A stretch of 64,000 nt of DNA from Clostridiales bacterium (GTDB lineage: Bacteria; Bacillota; Clostridia; Lachnospirales; Lachnospiraceae), in NCBI GenBank assembly GCA_019420275.1, contig JAHZHN010000003.1, positions 124,001 to 188,000 on the forward strand. The letters are read 5' to 3'. Each line of letters opens with the position of its first letter. The first letter of the stretch is position 1. This document shows, piece by piece, positions 51,387 through 60,740 of the stretch. Below the pieces are notes generated by a model that saw nothing but the letters and a program-made list of their open reading frames with translations, ran no database searches and was not told the DNA's origin. Made by a program: the position numbers and the translations under genes.

Positions 51387-52593
51387 GGTTTTTTCTGTAA
51401 CACAGATTAATTCCTATATCAAAAGGATGTTTCAGAGCGACTATGCTCTGCGGAGGATCTCTATCAAGGGACAGGTTTCTAACTGTAAGTATCATTCTTC
51501 CGGACATATTTATTTTTCGCTGAAAGATGAGGGAAGTCAGATTTCCTGTGTGATGTTCGCAAATGCCCGATATCATGGCCTTTCATTTGATATGGAAGAC
51601 GGGCAGGAAGTCATTGTCAGCGGAAATATCAGTGTTTATGAACGAAGTGGAAGTTATCAGCTGTACGCAGATGAGATCCGATTGGATGGGATTGGAGAAC
51701 TTTATATTGCTTATGAGCAGCTAAAGCAGAAGCTGTATAAAGAAGGGCTTTTTGATCATGAAAAGAAAAAGCCGATTCCAAAAGATCCGAAGAGAATTGG
51801 AATTGTTACAGCAAAGACAGGCGCTGCAATTCATGATATTATCAGTACCGCAAAGAGAAGGAACCCTTTTGTGCAGCTGGTTTTGTATCCGGCTAAGGTA
51901 CAGGGAGAGGGAGCCGCTTTAACGATTGTCAAAGGAATTGAGACTTTGGATCGGTATGGAGTGGACATTATTATCGTTGGAAGAGGTGGGGGATCCATTG
52001 AAGATCTGTGGGCATTTAATGAAGAAATCGTGGCAAGAGCGATTGCTGCCGCAGAAACCCCGATTATATCCGGCGTCGGTCATGAAGTAGATACAACCAT
52101 TTCTGATTATGCGGCAGATCTTCGTGCTGCGACACCAACGGCAGCCTGTGAATTGGCAGTTTCTGATATTCGGGAAGTGCTGGATGGAATTTATAATCGT
52201 GCGCATACTCTGAATACCTATTTGAAGCAGGTGCTGAGAAGATATCAGCTGAGATTAAAACAATATCAGCTGGAGATTGGAAAATTTGATCCGAAATTTC
52301 AGCTTCAGGAACAAAAAATGCGGCTGGCTGAGATGGAAGACCGGCTTTCTCTTCGCATGAAGAATCTTGTAACGCAATACCGGCATCAGCTGGAAATCTA
52401 TACAGGAAGACTGCATGGATTATCCCCAACTGCGAAGCTGGTGAATGGATTTGGATATTTGGAGCGGGAGAATGGAGAGCCGCTGGGATCTTCCAGCAGT
52501 GTAAAGAAGGGAGATAAGATTTCGGTCATCATTTCAGATGGTACGTTAGAGACCAGGGTAGAAGAAGTGAAGCCGCATCGAATAGAAGTATGA
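51376..52593 (+). CDS. xseA: Exodeoxyribonuclease VII large subunit
   Basis: 405 residues. An OB fold (FSVTQINSYIKRMFQSDYALRRISIKGQVSN) leads to the nuclease region RIGIVTAKTGAAIHDII, IIVGRGGGSIEDLWAFNEE and SGVGHEVDTTISDYAADLRAATPTAACELA, then a coiled coil. It degrades single-stranded DNA with XseB. AGGAGCAGG precedes ATG 51376. Its partner xseB normally follows at once but is found 7 kb away at 59610. Confidence 0.96.
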   Translation: MKSKVFSVTQINSYIKRMFQSDYALRRISIKGQVSNCKYHSSGHIYFSLKDEGSQISCVMFANARYHGLSFDMEDGQEVIVSGNISVYERSGSYQLYADEIRLDGIGELYIAYEQLKQKLYKEGLFDHEKKKPIPKDPKRIGIVTAKTGAAIHDIISTAKRRNPFVQLVLYPAKVQGEGAALTIVKGIETLDRYGVDIIIVGRGGGSIEDLWAFNEEIVARAIAAAETPIISGVGHEVDTTISDYAADLRAATPTAACELAVSDIREVLDGIYNRAHTLNTYLKQVLRRYQLRLKQYQLEIGKFDPKFQLQEQKMRLAEMEDRLSLRMKNLVTQYRHQLEIYTGRLHGLSPTAKLVNGFGYLERENGEPLGSSSSVKKGDKISVIISDGTLETRVEEVKPHRIEV

Positions 52594-53333
52594 CAGGACA
52601 AAAGATAAAAAAGCTGATTCTTATGGCAGTTTTGGGGATTATACTTTGTATGACTTTGCAGATTACTTGTCTGGCCAGGGCAGGAGGCGGCGGAAGTGGA
52701 GGAGGTTCCGGAGGAAGCGGGGGTTCTCACAGCAGCAGCGGTTCCTACAGCAGATCCAGAAGAAGTAATCCAATCAGTGGGCTGATCACCAATGGAATCA
52801 TTGTTTTTATGGTCTGCGGCGGAAGTATTGCTTTTGCTTGGAAAGTAAGAAAAGCAAGCCGGGCAAGCAAAAAGCAGATTAGGTCTTTTGAAAAAACAGA
52901 CAGCAACTGGGATTATAAAGAAATGAAGAATTATGTGCGAAGAGCTTATTTTGAGATTCAGGAATGTTGGAGAAGACAAGATGTGGATTATGCAAAAGAT
53001 TATTTGAGCCGGGAAATTCAGGAAAACTGGAGAACGAAACTTGCCTGGATGGAAATGCGGGATGAAGAAGAAGTACAGGAAGGGGTACGGCTGCTGAGTG
53101 CAAAGCCAGTAAAAGTAAAGAATCTTGAAGGAACCGAAGGCGATTATATCTGGTATGTGATTCATGGGAAGATGAAGGATTATCGTATAAGAAAATCGAC
53201 AGGAGAATTTCTCGAAGGCAATGAAAGAGCTTCGGCCTTTTATGAATATTGGAAGTTTATTTATGAGGACGGTCGGTGGAAGCTTGATGAAATTAAACAA
53301 AAGGATGAGATTGATCTTGAATTTTTGTATTAA
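52590..53333 (+). CDS. Tim44-like domain membrane protein
   Basis: 247 residues. A signal segment ends near Ala30. A Gly/Ser-rich stretch (31-60) and a membrane helix (about 64-82) follow. The C-terminal domain (YVRRAYFEIQECWRRQDVDYAKDYLSREIQENW) is Tim44/NTF2-like. Its ATG overlaps the xseA TGA, so it is translationally coupled. The role is unknown; similar proteins often follow housekeeping operons in Clostridia. Confidence 0.8.
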   Translation: MTGQKIKKLILMAVLGIILCMTLQITCLARAGGGGSGGGSGGSGGSHSSSGSYSRSRRSNPISGLITNGIIVFMVCGGSIAFAWKVRKASRASKKQIRSFEKTDSNWDYKEMKNYVRRAYFEIQECWRRQDVDYAKDYLSREIQENWRTKLAWMEMRDEEEVQEGVRLLSAKPVKVKNLEGTEGDYIWYVIHGKMKDYRIRKSTGEFLEGNERASAFYEYWKFIYEDGRWKLDEIKQKDEIDLEFLY

Positions 53334-53353
53334 TAGAAACAGGAGATGAGAGC

Positions 53354-53722
53354 ATGACGGAAGAGGAGTGGATGGGGCAGCTGTTTGAACGGCTTAACAG
53401 ATCAAAATTTCGCAGCCGTTTCCATTTGAGTGAAAAGGACAGAGCATATGTTCAGAAAAAAGGCATGGATCAAATTCGTTCTCATGCCTGGGATTTTGTG
53501 GAGAAGCGTCTGGCACCTGCGGTCATCCCAAACGATGGAAAACAGACGCCTATGAAAGGACATCCGGTTTTTCTTGCTCAGCATGCCACCGCAACCTGCT
53601 GCAGGAACTGCATCAGGAAATGGCATAAAATCTCTCCTGGAAGAGAACTTACATTTCGGCAGAAAGAATATCTGGTTCATGTCATCATGCGATGGATTCA
53701 AAACGAAATGAAAAAAGAATAA
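53354..53722 (+). CDS. DUF4186 family protein
   Basis: 122 residues. FERLNRSKFRSRFHLSEKDRAYVQKKGMDQIRSHAWDFVEKRLAPA and GHPVFLAQHATATCCRNCIRKWH are the family signature. His, Cys and basic residues suggest a metal or nucleic-acid site, but no function is known. AGGAG lies before the ATG; 20 bases after the Tim44-like gene, with a terminator behind. Confidence 0.85.
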   Translation: MTEEEWMGQLFERLNRSKFRSRFHLSEKDRAYVQKKGMDQIRSHAWDFVEKRLAPAVIPNDGKQTPMKGHPVFLAQHATATCCRNCIRKWHKISPGRELTFRQKEYLVHVIMRWIQNEMKKE

Positions 53723-53743
53723 TGAGTTGATATTGTTAACAGC

Positions 53744-53786
53744 AAAAAACACCTTTGCAGGGTTAATCTGCGAAGGTGTTTTTTTT
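53744..53786 (+). terminator. Terminator after DUF4186
   Basis: AACACCTTTGCAG (53748-53760) pairs with CTGCGAAGGTGTT (53768-53780), one mismatch, then eight Ts. Confidence 0.9.
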
Positions 53787-53864
53787 CTCTTTTTTCAAAA
53801 AGTTTCAAAAAAATAATAAAGATAAAGTTTTTCTGGGAAAAAGAATCAGTCCGCCTCCATTGTA

Positions 53865-53893
53865 TTGAGACTGCAGACCAAAGACATTATGAT
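53865..53893 (+). promoter_or_regulatory. Promoter of the sugar operon
   Basis: TTGAGA (53865-53870), 17-bp spacer, TATGAT (53888-53893). An A-rich run (53789-53830) lies upstream, and CAGTC..GACTG (53847-53851, 53869-53873) flanks the -35 box. No clear cre site was seen. Confidence 0.6.
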
Positions 53894-53926
53894 TGGGTCA
53901 GTAAGAAAAACAAGGAGGAAAACAAG

Positions 53927-55315
53927 ATGAAAGAAGCAGTAAAAATTGTAACCATCGGAGGCGGAAGCAGCTATACACCGGAATTAATGGAAGGATTTAT
54001 CAAGCGCTATGACGATCTTCCTATCAAGGAAATCTGGCTGGTGGATATTGAAGATGGAAAAGAAAAAGTAGAGATTGTTGGGGGACTGGCACAGAGAATG
54101 TGGGACGCTACACCATATGATGTTAAAGTATATACGACATTGAATCGAAGAGAAGCACTGAAGGATGCAGATTTTGTCACAACACAGTTTCGTGTGGGAC
54201 TGCTGGATGCCAGAATCAAAGATGAGAGGATCCCTTCCCTTTACGGGATGCTTGGACAGGAGACGAATGGTGCCGGAGGAATGCTGAAGGCTTTTCGTAC
54301 AATTCCGGTGATTGGTGAAATTATCCGTGATATGAGAGAATTATGTCCGAATGCATGGCTGATCAATTTTACAAATCCGAGCGGTATGGTGACTGAAGCT
54401 GCTATCAAACATTTTGGATGGAAGAAAACGATTGGATTGTGCAACGTACCAACCATAGCTATGATGGCAGAGCCAAAACTTGTAGGAAAAAATCCGGAAG
54501 AGTTAAATTACCGATTTGCAGGAATCAATCATTTCCATTGGCATAAGGTGTTTGATGAAAACGGAAAGGATTTGACACCGGAATTGATTGAGCATATCAA
54601 TGAGAAAAACGGCGGTACACCAGCCAATATTTATCAGGCAGAGTTCCCTTTGGAACTGCTGAGAAGCATGAATCTGCTGCCTTGCGGATATCATCGATAC
54701 TATTACGTAAAACAGACAATGCTGGAGCACGCTCTGGAAGAATTTAAAGAAGGCGGAACCAGAGCAGAACAGATGAAACAGACAGAAAAAGAATTATTCG
54801 AACTCTATAAGAATACAGAACTTCATACAAAGCCGGAACAGCTGTCAAAACGAGGAGGAGCTTACTACAGTGATGCAGCTTGCGAATGTATTCGGGCAAT
54901 TTATTCGAATCGAAAGATTCATATGGTAGTGAGTACACAGAATAATGGCGCGATTTCTTGTTTGGATGATGACTCAATTGTAGAAGTATCTTCTATCATT
55001 TCTGCGGCAGGGGCACAGCCGATGGCTTTTGGAAAACTTCCGCCGGCAGAAAAAGGATGGCTTCAGATGATGAAAGCAATGGAAGAATGTACGATCCAGG
55101 CAGCGTTGACCGGAGACTACGGCATGGCGCTGGAAGCATTTGTTTTGAATCCTTTGGTTGAAAATAATACGGAAACACAAAGAGTCTTAGATGAGCTGCT
55201 GGTAGCACATGAAAAATATCTGCCGCAGTTTTCAGAGAAAATACAGGAATTAAAAGCGGCAGGTGTTCATACGGAAGATCCGGTGGTAGAAGATTTGATG
55301 CAGCATGGAAGGTAG
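53927..55315 (+). CDS. GH4 family 6-phospho-beta-glucosidase
   Basis: 462 residues. NAD-binding start KIVTIGGGSSYTPELMEG, then NFTNPSGMVTEA (147-158), CNVP with metal Cys172, and GINHFHW with His202. GH4 enzymes oxidise C3 with NAD and manganese. CNVP with NFTNPSG is the beta-glucoside signature; alpha-type enzymes have CDMP. GGAGG precedes the ATG. It leads galM-PTS and probably rpiR. Confidence 0.92.
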   Translation: MKEAVKIVTIGGGSSYTPELMEGFIKRYDDLPIKEIWLVDIEDGKEKVEIVGGLAQRMWDATPYDVKVYTTLNRREALKDADFVTTQFRVGLLDARIKDERIPSLYGMLGQETNGAGGMLKAFRTIPVIGEIIRDMRELCPNAWLINFTNPSGMVTEAAIKHFGWKKTIGLCNVPTIAMMAEPKLVGKNPEELNYRFAGINHFHWHKVFDENGKDLTPELIEHINEKNGGTPANIYQAEFPLELLRSMNLLPCGYHRYYYVKQTMLEHALEEFKEGGTRAEQMKQTEKELFELYKNTELHTKPEQLSKRGGAYYSDAACECIRAIYSNRKIHMVVSTQNNGAISCLDDDSIVEVSSIISAAGAQPMAFGKLPPAEKGWLQMMKAMEECTIQAALTGDYGMALEAFVLNPLVENNTETQRVLDELLVAHEKYLPQFSEKIQELKAAGVHTEDPVVEDLMQHGR

Positions 55316-55320
55316 AGAAA

Positions 55321-56391
55321 ATGAGTGTTAAAATAGAAAAATTTGGAGAACTTCCCGATGGAAGAATCGCCAGTCTTTATCAGCTGAAAAATCATCAAGG
55401 ATTTGAAGTTCATGTGACCGACTTTGGAGTAAATATTCAGTCAATTTTTGTTAAAAACTGCTGCGGGCAAAAGAAAGATGTGGCATTGGGTTTTGATCAT
55501 CTGAAAGACTATCAGGAAAACCATGGAATGTTCGGCGCTACGGTGGGAAGAAATGTGAATCGGATTTCCAATGCGAAATTTCAGATTGATGGCAAAGAAT
55601 ATCATCTGGCTAAAAACAGAGGCAAACATAATATTCATAGCGATAAAGAACATGGATTCCATAAAGTTTTGTGGGATGCCGAGGTGATTGATGAAAATGC
55701 AGTGAAGTTTTCGTACATAAGTCCAGACGGTGAACAGGGATTTCCGGGCGAGCTGAAAGTTTCTGTTGTTTATACGATAACAGAGGCGGATGGATTGATT
55801 CTTTCTTATGAAGCTGTAAGTGATAAAAAAACGCTGATCAATCTGACAAATCACAATTATTTCAATCTTGGAGGACATGAAAGCGGAAATATTGAAGATA
55901 CGGAAGTTAGAATTTGTGCCGATGAATTTACACCAGTGGATAAAGAAACTATTCCAACAGGAGAAATCAGAAAAGTAGAAGGTACACCAATGGATTTTCG
56001 GGAATACAGGACAATTGGACGGGATATTTTGAATGGAGATAACCAAATCCGATTTGGAAAAGGATATGATCATAATTTTGTGATCCGCAGTCCTCACTGC
56101 GGCATCCGAAAGGCAGCAGAGGCCTTCAACCGAAAGCAGGGAATTATGATGGAAGTATACTCAGATCTGCCGGGACTTCAGTTTTATACAGGAAATACAA
56201 TCAAAGATACTGTAGGAAAGGGAGGTGTAATCTATAAAGAAAGAAGTGGATTTTGCATGGAACCACAATATTTCCCGAATAGTATAAATACAGACACATT
56301 TGAAGCGCCGGTATTTGAGCCGGGAGAAATATACCATGCAGCAGTCATATATCAGTTTGTTTCAAGAGAGGAGAAAAAGAATGGCGAATAA
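55321..56391 (+). CDS. galM: Aldose 1-epimerase
   Basis: 356 residues. NVNRISNAKF, the catalytic His in LTNHNYFNLGGH, and the late EPQYFPNSIN with the catalytic Glu nearby (CMEPQ) are family marks. It interconverts alpha and beta sugar anomers. It starts 5 bases after the GH4 gene and overlaps the PTS gene by 11 bases. Confidence 0.93.
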   Translation: MSVKIEKFGELPDGRIASLYQLKNHQGFEVHVTDFGVNIQSIFVKNCCGQKKDVALGFDHLKDYQENHGMFGATVGRNVNRISNAKFQIDGKEYHLAKNRGKHNIHSDKEHGFHKVLWDAEVIDENAVKFSYISPDGEQGFPGELKVSVVYTITEADGLILSYEAVSDKKTLINLTNHNYFNLGGHESGNIEDTEVRICADEFTPVDKETIPTGEIRKVEGTPMDFREYRTIGRDILNGDNQIRFGKGYDHNFVIRSPHCGIRKAAEAFNRKQGIMMEVYSDLPGLQFYTGNTIKDTVGKGGVIYKERSGFCMEPQYFPNSINTDTFEAPVFEPGEIYHAAVIYQFVSREEKKNGE

Positions 56392-58528
56392 AAAAGAAAA
56401 AGGATCTGTTTTTGCTGTTGTTCAGCAGATTGGGAAATCGTTTTTCCTGCCTGTTTCTGTACTGCCGATTGCAGGAGTACTTCTGGGCCTTGGATCTTCA
56501 TTTACCAATGAAAAAACGATTGCAGCGTACCATTTACAGGGAATTTTAGGAGAAGGAACGATTTTAAACGGCCTGCTGACAATTATGTCTCAGGTAGGAA
56601 ATACTATTTTTGGAAATCTTCCTTTGATCTTTGCTCTGGCAGTGGCACTGGGAATGGCGAAAAATGAAAAAGCAGTAGCAGTATTATCTGCAGGCATTTC
56701 ATTTTTTGTTATGAATTCTACTATCAATGCGATGCTAAAACTTACAGGAAGCATCCTGCCGGATGGAAGCTATGCTCCTGATGTTCTGGAAGGTTCAATT
56801 ACAAATGTCTGTGGAATTGATTCTCTTCAGATGGGAGTCTTTGCAGGTGTTGTTGTCGGTCTTGTGACGGCAGCACTTCATAATCGGTTTTACAAACAAG
56901 AACTTCCGGCAGCATTATCCTTCTTTTCTGGAGTAAGGTTTGTACCGATCATCAGTGTAATCGCCCATATTGGTGTTGGAATTATCTGTTTCTTTATATG
57001 GCCGACAATCCAGAATGGAATTTTTGCATTAGGTGATCTCGTGCTGAAATCAGGATATTTCGGAACTTTTATTTTTGGCTTTTTAGAGCGGGCACTGATA
57101 CCTTTTGGTCTTCATCATGTGTTTTATCTGCCGTTCTGGCAGACAGCACTTGGAGGTACAGCGGTAGTTGACGGTGTCACAGTGGCAGGAGCTCAAAATA
57201 TCTTTTTTGCACAGCTGGCATCTCCAGATACTGTAAAATTCAGCGTAGAAGCATGCCGCTTTATGTCAGGAAAATATTCCTTCATGATGGCAGGTCTTCC
57301 GGCAGCAGCTTATGCTATGTATCGGTGTGCAAAACCAGAAAATCGAAAGATTGTAGGAGGGCTGCTGTTCTCTGCAGGGCTGACATCCTTTTTAACCGGT
57401 ATTACGGAACCAATTGAATTTACCTTTTTATTCATTGCGCCAGGTTTGTTTATCCTTCACTGTGCGTTTGCGGGATTATCTTTCCTTTTAATGCATCTTT
57501 TGAAGATCTGTATTGGAACGACATTTTCCTGCGGCTTGATTGACTTTACTTTATACGGAATTTTGCAGGGGCAGGAAAAGACCAACTGGATGATGATTCT
57601 CCCGGTATTTGTGGTATATGCGGTCTTATATTTCTTTGTTTTTAAATTTATCATTGAAAAATTTGATCTTCCAACACCTGGAAGGGAAGATGATGCAGAG
57701 GGTATTAAGCTTTATACCAAGGCAGATTATCAGAACAAGAAAGGAAAAGGAAAGGAAGACTTTGTATCCCCAATGATCCTGCGCGGATTGGGAGGAGTCT
57801 CTAATATTACAGACATTGACTGCTGTGCTACAAGATTAAGGGTAACTGTCGTAGATGAAACAAAAGTAGAAGACGAATTTTTAAATAGATCAGGATCTAA
57901 AGGAATCATTCGCAAAGGAAATGGAATCCAGATCATTTATGGACCTCAGGTTTCCATCATTAAGAGCAATTTTGAAGAGTACGTCCAGGATTGTGCGCAG
58001 AAGGGAATTGAATTCGAGGATAATGCAGCACCTTATGAAGAGACTGAAGAAAAAGAGCGAAACTGTGTATACGGGCATGGAAAACTGGTTTCACCAGCCG
58101 ACGGAGTGGTAAAATCGATGAAAGAAGCAAGAGACGAGGCGTTTGCTTCTTGTGCGATGGGAAATGGAATTGTCATTGAACCAACGGATGGAACGATTGT
58201 ATCACCGGCGGACGGAACCATTACAACGATAATCGATCCATCGCTTCATGCAGTTGGAATTCAGACAGAAGATGGAATCAGTATTCTGCTTCATATTGGC
58301 ATTGACACGGTGAAGATGGAAGGAGATGGATTCCAAAAATGGATTTCTAACGGACAAAAAGTAAAAGCCGGAGACCGACTGATTTCCATGGACATTGAAA
58401 AAGTGGAAAAAGCGGGATATCTTACAGATGTTATGATGGTTGTCTTAGAGGAAGAAGGGCTTCCGGATATCACCTATCAGACAGAGATAAAGGCGAAAAA
58501 AGGAATAACGACAGTAGCAGAATACTAA
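56381..58528 (+). CDS. PTS glucose-type EIICBA permease
   Basis: 715 residues. EIIC has about ten membrane helices (SVLPIAGVLLGLG, ERALIPFGLHHVFYLPFWQTALGG, GITEPIEFTFLF). EIIB follows with phospho-Cys482 in DCCATRLRV, and EIIA with phospho-His638 in LLHIGIDTVKMEG. It imports and phosphorylates a sugar; the EIIC resembles the maltose/glucose MalX-GlvC branch. ATG 56381 follows AGAGGAG; upstream in-frame codons fall within galM. All three domains look complete. Confidence 0.93.
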   Translation: MANKKEKGSVFAVVQQIGKSFFLPVSVLPIAGVLLGLGSSFTNEKTIAAYHLQGILGEGTILNGLLTIMSQVGNTIFGNLPLIFALAVALGMAKNEKAVAVLSAGISFFVMNSTINAMLKLTGSILPDGSYAPDVLEGSITNVCGIDSLQMGVFAGVVVGLVTAALHNRFYKQELPAALSFFSGVRFVPIISVIAHIGVGIICFFIWPTIQNGIFALGDLVLKSGYFGTFIFGFLERALIPFGLHHVFYLPFWQTALGGTAVVDGVTVAGAQNIFFAQLASPDTVKFSVEACRFMSGKYSFMMAGLPAAAYAMYRCAKPENRKIVGGLLFSAGLTSFLTGITEPIEFTFLFIAPGLFILHCAFAGLSFLLMHLLKICIGTTFSCGLIDFTLYGILQGQEKTNWMMILPVFVVYAVLYFFVFKFIIEKFDLPTPGREDDAEGIKLYTKADYQNKKGKGKEDFVSPMILRGLGGVSNITDIDCCATRLRVTVVDETKVEDEFLNRSGSKGIIRKGNGIQIIYGPQVSIIKSNFEEYVQDCAQKGIEFEDNAAPYEETEEKERNCVYGHGKLVSPADGVVKSMKEARDEAFASCAMGNGIVIEPTDGTIVSPADGTITTIIDPSLHAVGIQTEDGISILLHIGIDTVKMEGDGFQKWISNGQKVKAGDRLISMDIEKVEKAGYLTDVMMVVLEEEGLPDITYQTEIKAKKGITTVAEY

Positions 58529-58540
58529 ATGATAAGATGG

Positions 58541-58574
58541 CAGACATCCGCTGTGAAATGCAGCAGATGTCTGT
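58541..58574 (+). other. Hairpin between the PTS and rpiR genes
   Basis: CAGACATC-C-GCTG pairs with CAGC-A-GATGTCTG around a short loop. No T-run follows, so it may stabilise the upstream mRNA or slow transcription. Confidence 0.5.
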
Positions 58575-58644
58575 CTTCTGTCATAAACAGCTTGTGGGGA
58601 AATTTGTAATTTGTTATGATAAAGAAAAAGAAAGGAACGGAAAT

Positions 58645-59514
58645 ATGGATTTGGAACATAAGATCCGTATGGCAGAAGGACTGACGCCTTTGGAAGCGGA
58701 GATTGGAAGTTATATTCTCAGGAATCCAATAACAGCGGAAAATGCTTCGATCATAGAGCTTGCAGATAAAATTCATGTATCGAAATCAGCAGTATATCGT
58801 TTCTGCAGAAAGATCGGACTAAAGGGATTTAATGATCTGAAGGTACTCCTTGCAAAAGAGCTGACAAGGAAAAAAGAAGATATTGAAATGATCGATGTCA
58901 ATTATCCTTTTAATCGGGAGGACGGTCCCCAGGTCATTGCAAACAAACTGTTAAAATTATATGAGACCGCAATCTGTGATACGAACCGTTACATTGATGC
59001 CATGGAACTTCAGCGTGCGGCAAGGCTGCTGCACCATGCAAGCGTCATTGATATTTATACTCATGCGCATAATCTGAATGCTGCCGAGAATTTTCAGGAT
59101 AAAATGCTGACCATTGGAAGAACTGTAAACTGCCCCAAATCATTTTATAAGCAGCGGTCAACTGCTCTGGCGGCAGATCAGAGCCATAGTGCGATCGTGT
59201 TGTCTTATTCTGGAAAAGCAACCTTTATACCGCCAATTCTCAAGGCACTTTATCAGAAGAAAATACCAGTTGTACTAATCGGAAGATTTGGAAGCAATCT
59301 GTATCCACAGTATATTGCGCAAGCCTTGTATATCAGCGGAAAAGAGAATTTAAGAGACAGAATTTCACAGTTTTCATCTTACATTTCTATGCAGTATATG
59401 ATGGACGTTCTCTTTGGATGTATTTATAATATGGATCGGGAGAAGAATATTGAATACTTGAAAAATGCGATAGATTTTATGGATGACAGACAGGTGGAAG
59501 AGGAAGATCGATAA
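58645..59514 (+). CDS. RpiR-family transcriptional regulator
   Basis: 289 residues. The helix-turn-helix (SIIELADKIHVSKSAVYRFCRKIGLKGFNDLKVLLAKEL) comes first and a SIS sugar-phosphate domain (SVIDIYTHAHNLNAAENFQDKM, HSAIVLSYSGKATFIPPILKAL) second. It likely senses the phosphosugar made by the operon, as GlvR does for the Bacillus maltose operon. AAAGGAA precedes ATG 58645. Activator or repressor cannot be told. Confidence 0.9.
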   Translation: MDLEHKIRMAEGLTPLEAEIGSYILRNPITAENASIIELADKIHVSKSAVYRFCRKIGLKGFNDLKVLLAKELTRKKEDIEMIDVNYPFNREDGPQVIANKLLKLYETAICDTNRYIDAMELQRAARLLHHASVIDIYTHAHNLNAAENFQDKMLTIGRTVNCPKSFYKQRSTALAADQSHSAIVLSYSGKATFIPPILKALYQKKIPVVLIGRFGSNLYPQYIAQALYISGKENLRDRISQFSSYISMQYMMDVLFGCIYNMDREKNIEYLKNAIDFMDDRQVEEEDR

Positions 59515-59533
59515 AAGTCCACAAGAAACCCGG

Positions 59534-59571
59534 AGACAGATACAGGGAAAAAAGTTTGTATCTGTCTTTTT
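59534..59571 (+). terminator. Terminator after the rpiR gene
   Basis: AGACAGATAC (59534-59543) pairs with GTATCTGTCT (59558-59567), then more Ts. Confidence 0.88.
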
Positions 59572-59583
59572 CTATGATATAAT
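59555..59583 (+). promoter_or_regulatory. Promoter of xseB-ispA-dxs
   Basis: TTTGTA (59555-59560), 17-bp spacer, TATAAT (59578-59583) with extended TG. It overlaps the rpiR terminator, so xseB and following genes have a start of their own. Confidence 0.6.
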
Positions 59584-59609
59584 AGACACAAAAAATAAGG
59601 AGCACAGAT

Positions 59610-59819
59610 ATGGCAAAGAAGGAATTTAGTATTGATCAGGGCTTTGAACAGCTGGACGATATTTTGAAAAAACTGGGAAGTGAGGATGTAAAGCTGTCAG
59701 ACGCAGTCAAACTGTATTCTGATGGTGTCAGTGTAGTAAAAAAATGCAAAGATTCTCTTGATCAGGTAGAAAAAGAATTGATTATTTTAAATGAGAATGG
59801 GGAAGAAAATGAAGTTTAA
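59610..59819 (+). CDS. xseB: Exodeoxyribonuclease VII small subunit
   Basis: 69 residues. FEQLDDILKKLGSEDVKLSDAVKLYSDGVSVVKKCKDSLDQVEKEL is the whole-family helix pair. It binds XseA, whose gene lies 7 kb upstream. It overlaps ispA by 11 bases. Confidence 0.95.
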   Translation: MAKKEFSIDQGFEQLDDILKKLGSEDVKLSDAVKLYSDGVSVVKKCKDSLDQVEKELIILNENGEENEV

Positions 59820-60702
59820 AGATGAGATGAAAGAACGGATCGGCCATATTGAGGCGGTTCTCGACTGGTATCTGCCTCGGCCGGAAGGACTGCAGAAAAC
59901 AGTTCTCACAGCGATGAATACAACAGTAAAATCGGGAGGAAAGCGTCTGCGCCCAATGCTGATGGAAGAGACGTATCATATGTTTGGAGGAGAAGGGGAA
60001 GTGATCGAGCCTTTTATGGCAGCAATCGAGATGATTCATACCTATTCTCTGATTCATGATGACCTGCCTGCACTGGATAATGATGACTACAGAAGGGGAC
60101 ACAAGACCTGTCATATCGTCTATGGAGAAGATATGGCAATTCTGGCAGGAGATGCCCTTCTTAATTATGCCTATGAAACAGCTTCCAAGGCATTTGACAT
60201 AGCAAAAGGACAGGAGACAGAGCGTGTGATCCAGGCAATGAAGATTCTTGCCTCTAAACCAGGAATCTATGGGATGATCGGGGGACAGGTGGCTGATGTC
60301 GAATTAGAAGGAACACCGCTTACGATGGAGCAGATTCTTTTTATCCATAAAAATAAAACAGCTGCTTTGATTGAGGCATGTATGATGATTGGGGCCGTAC
60401 TTGCCGGAGCAGGAGAAGAGGAAATAAAACGAATGGAGCAGTGCGGAGAGGCCATCGGATTAGCTTTTCAGATTCAAGATGATATTCTGGATCAGGTGGG
60501 TGACGAAGAAGAAATTGGCAAGCCTGTCGGAAGTGATGAGAGGAATCACAAAGTGACATATGTAAGCCTCAAAGGGCTGGAACAGTCCAGAGAAGATGTT
60601 CGGGAAATTTCAATGAAAGCTATTAAGATTCTAAAAGATTATGACCAGGAAAATGGATATCTTACCAGGCTGACAGAATATCTGATCAGCAGGACAAAAT
60701 AA
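59809..60702 (+). CDS. ispA: Farnesyl/geranylgeranyl diphosphate synthase
   Basis: 297 residues. First aspartate motif DDLPALDNDD, second DDILD, with GGKRLRP near the start. It adds isopentenyl units to dimethylallyl diphosphate. ATG 59809 has GGGGAAG at right spacing; the earlier ATGs at 59791 and 59797 lie further inside xseB. Confidence 0.94.
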   Translation: MKFKDEMKERIGHIEAVLDWYLPRPEGLQKTVLTAMNTTVKSGGKRLRPMLMEETYHMFGGEGEVIEPFMAAIEMIHTYSLIHDDLPALDNDDYRRGHKTCHIVYGEDMAILAGDALLNYAYETASKAFDIAKGQETERVIQAMKILASKPGIYGMIGGQVADVELEGTPLTMEQILFIHKNKTAALIEACMMIGAVLAGAGEEEIKRMEQCGEAIGLAFQIQDDILDQVGDEEEIGKPVGSDERNHKVTYVSLKGLEQSREDVREISMKAIKILKDYDQENGYLTRLTEYLISRTK

Positions 60703-60740
60703 ATCAACCCGAAAGAATACGGGTTTCAGGAGGAATCAGT

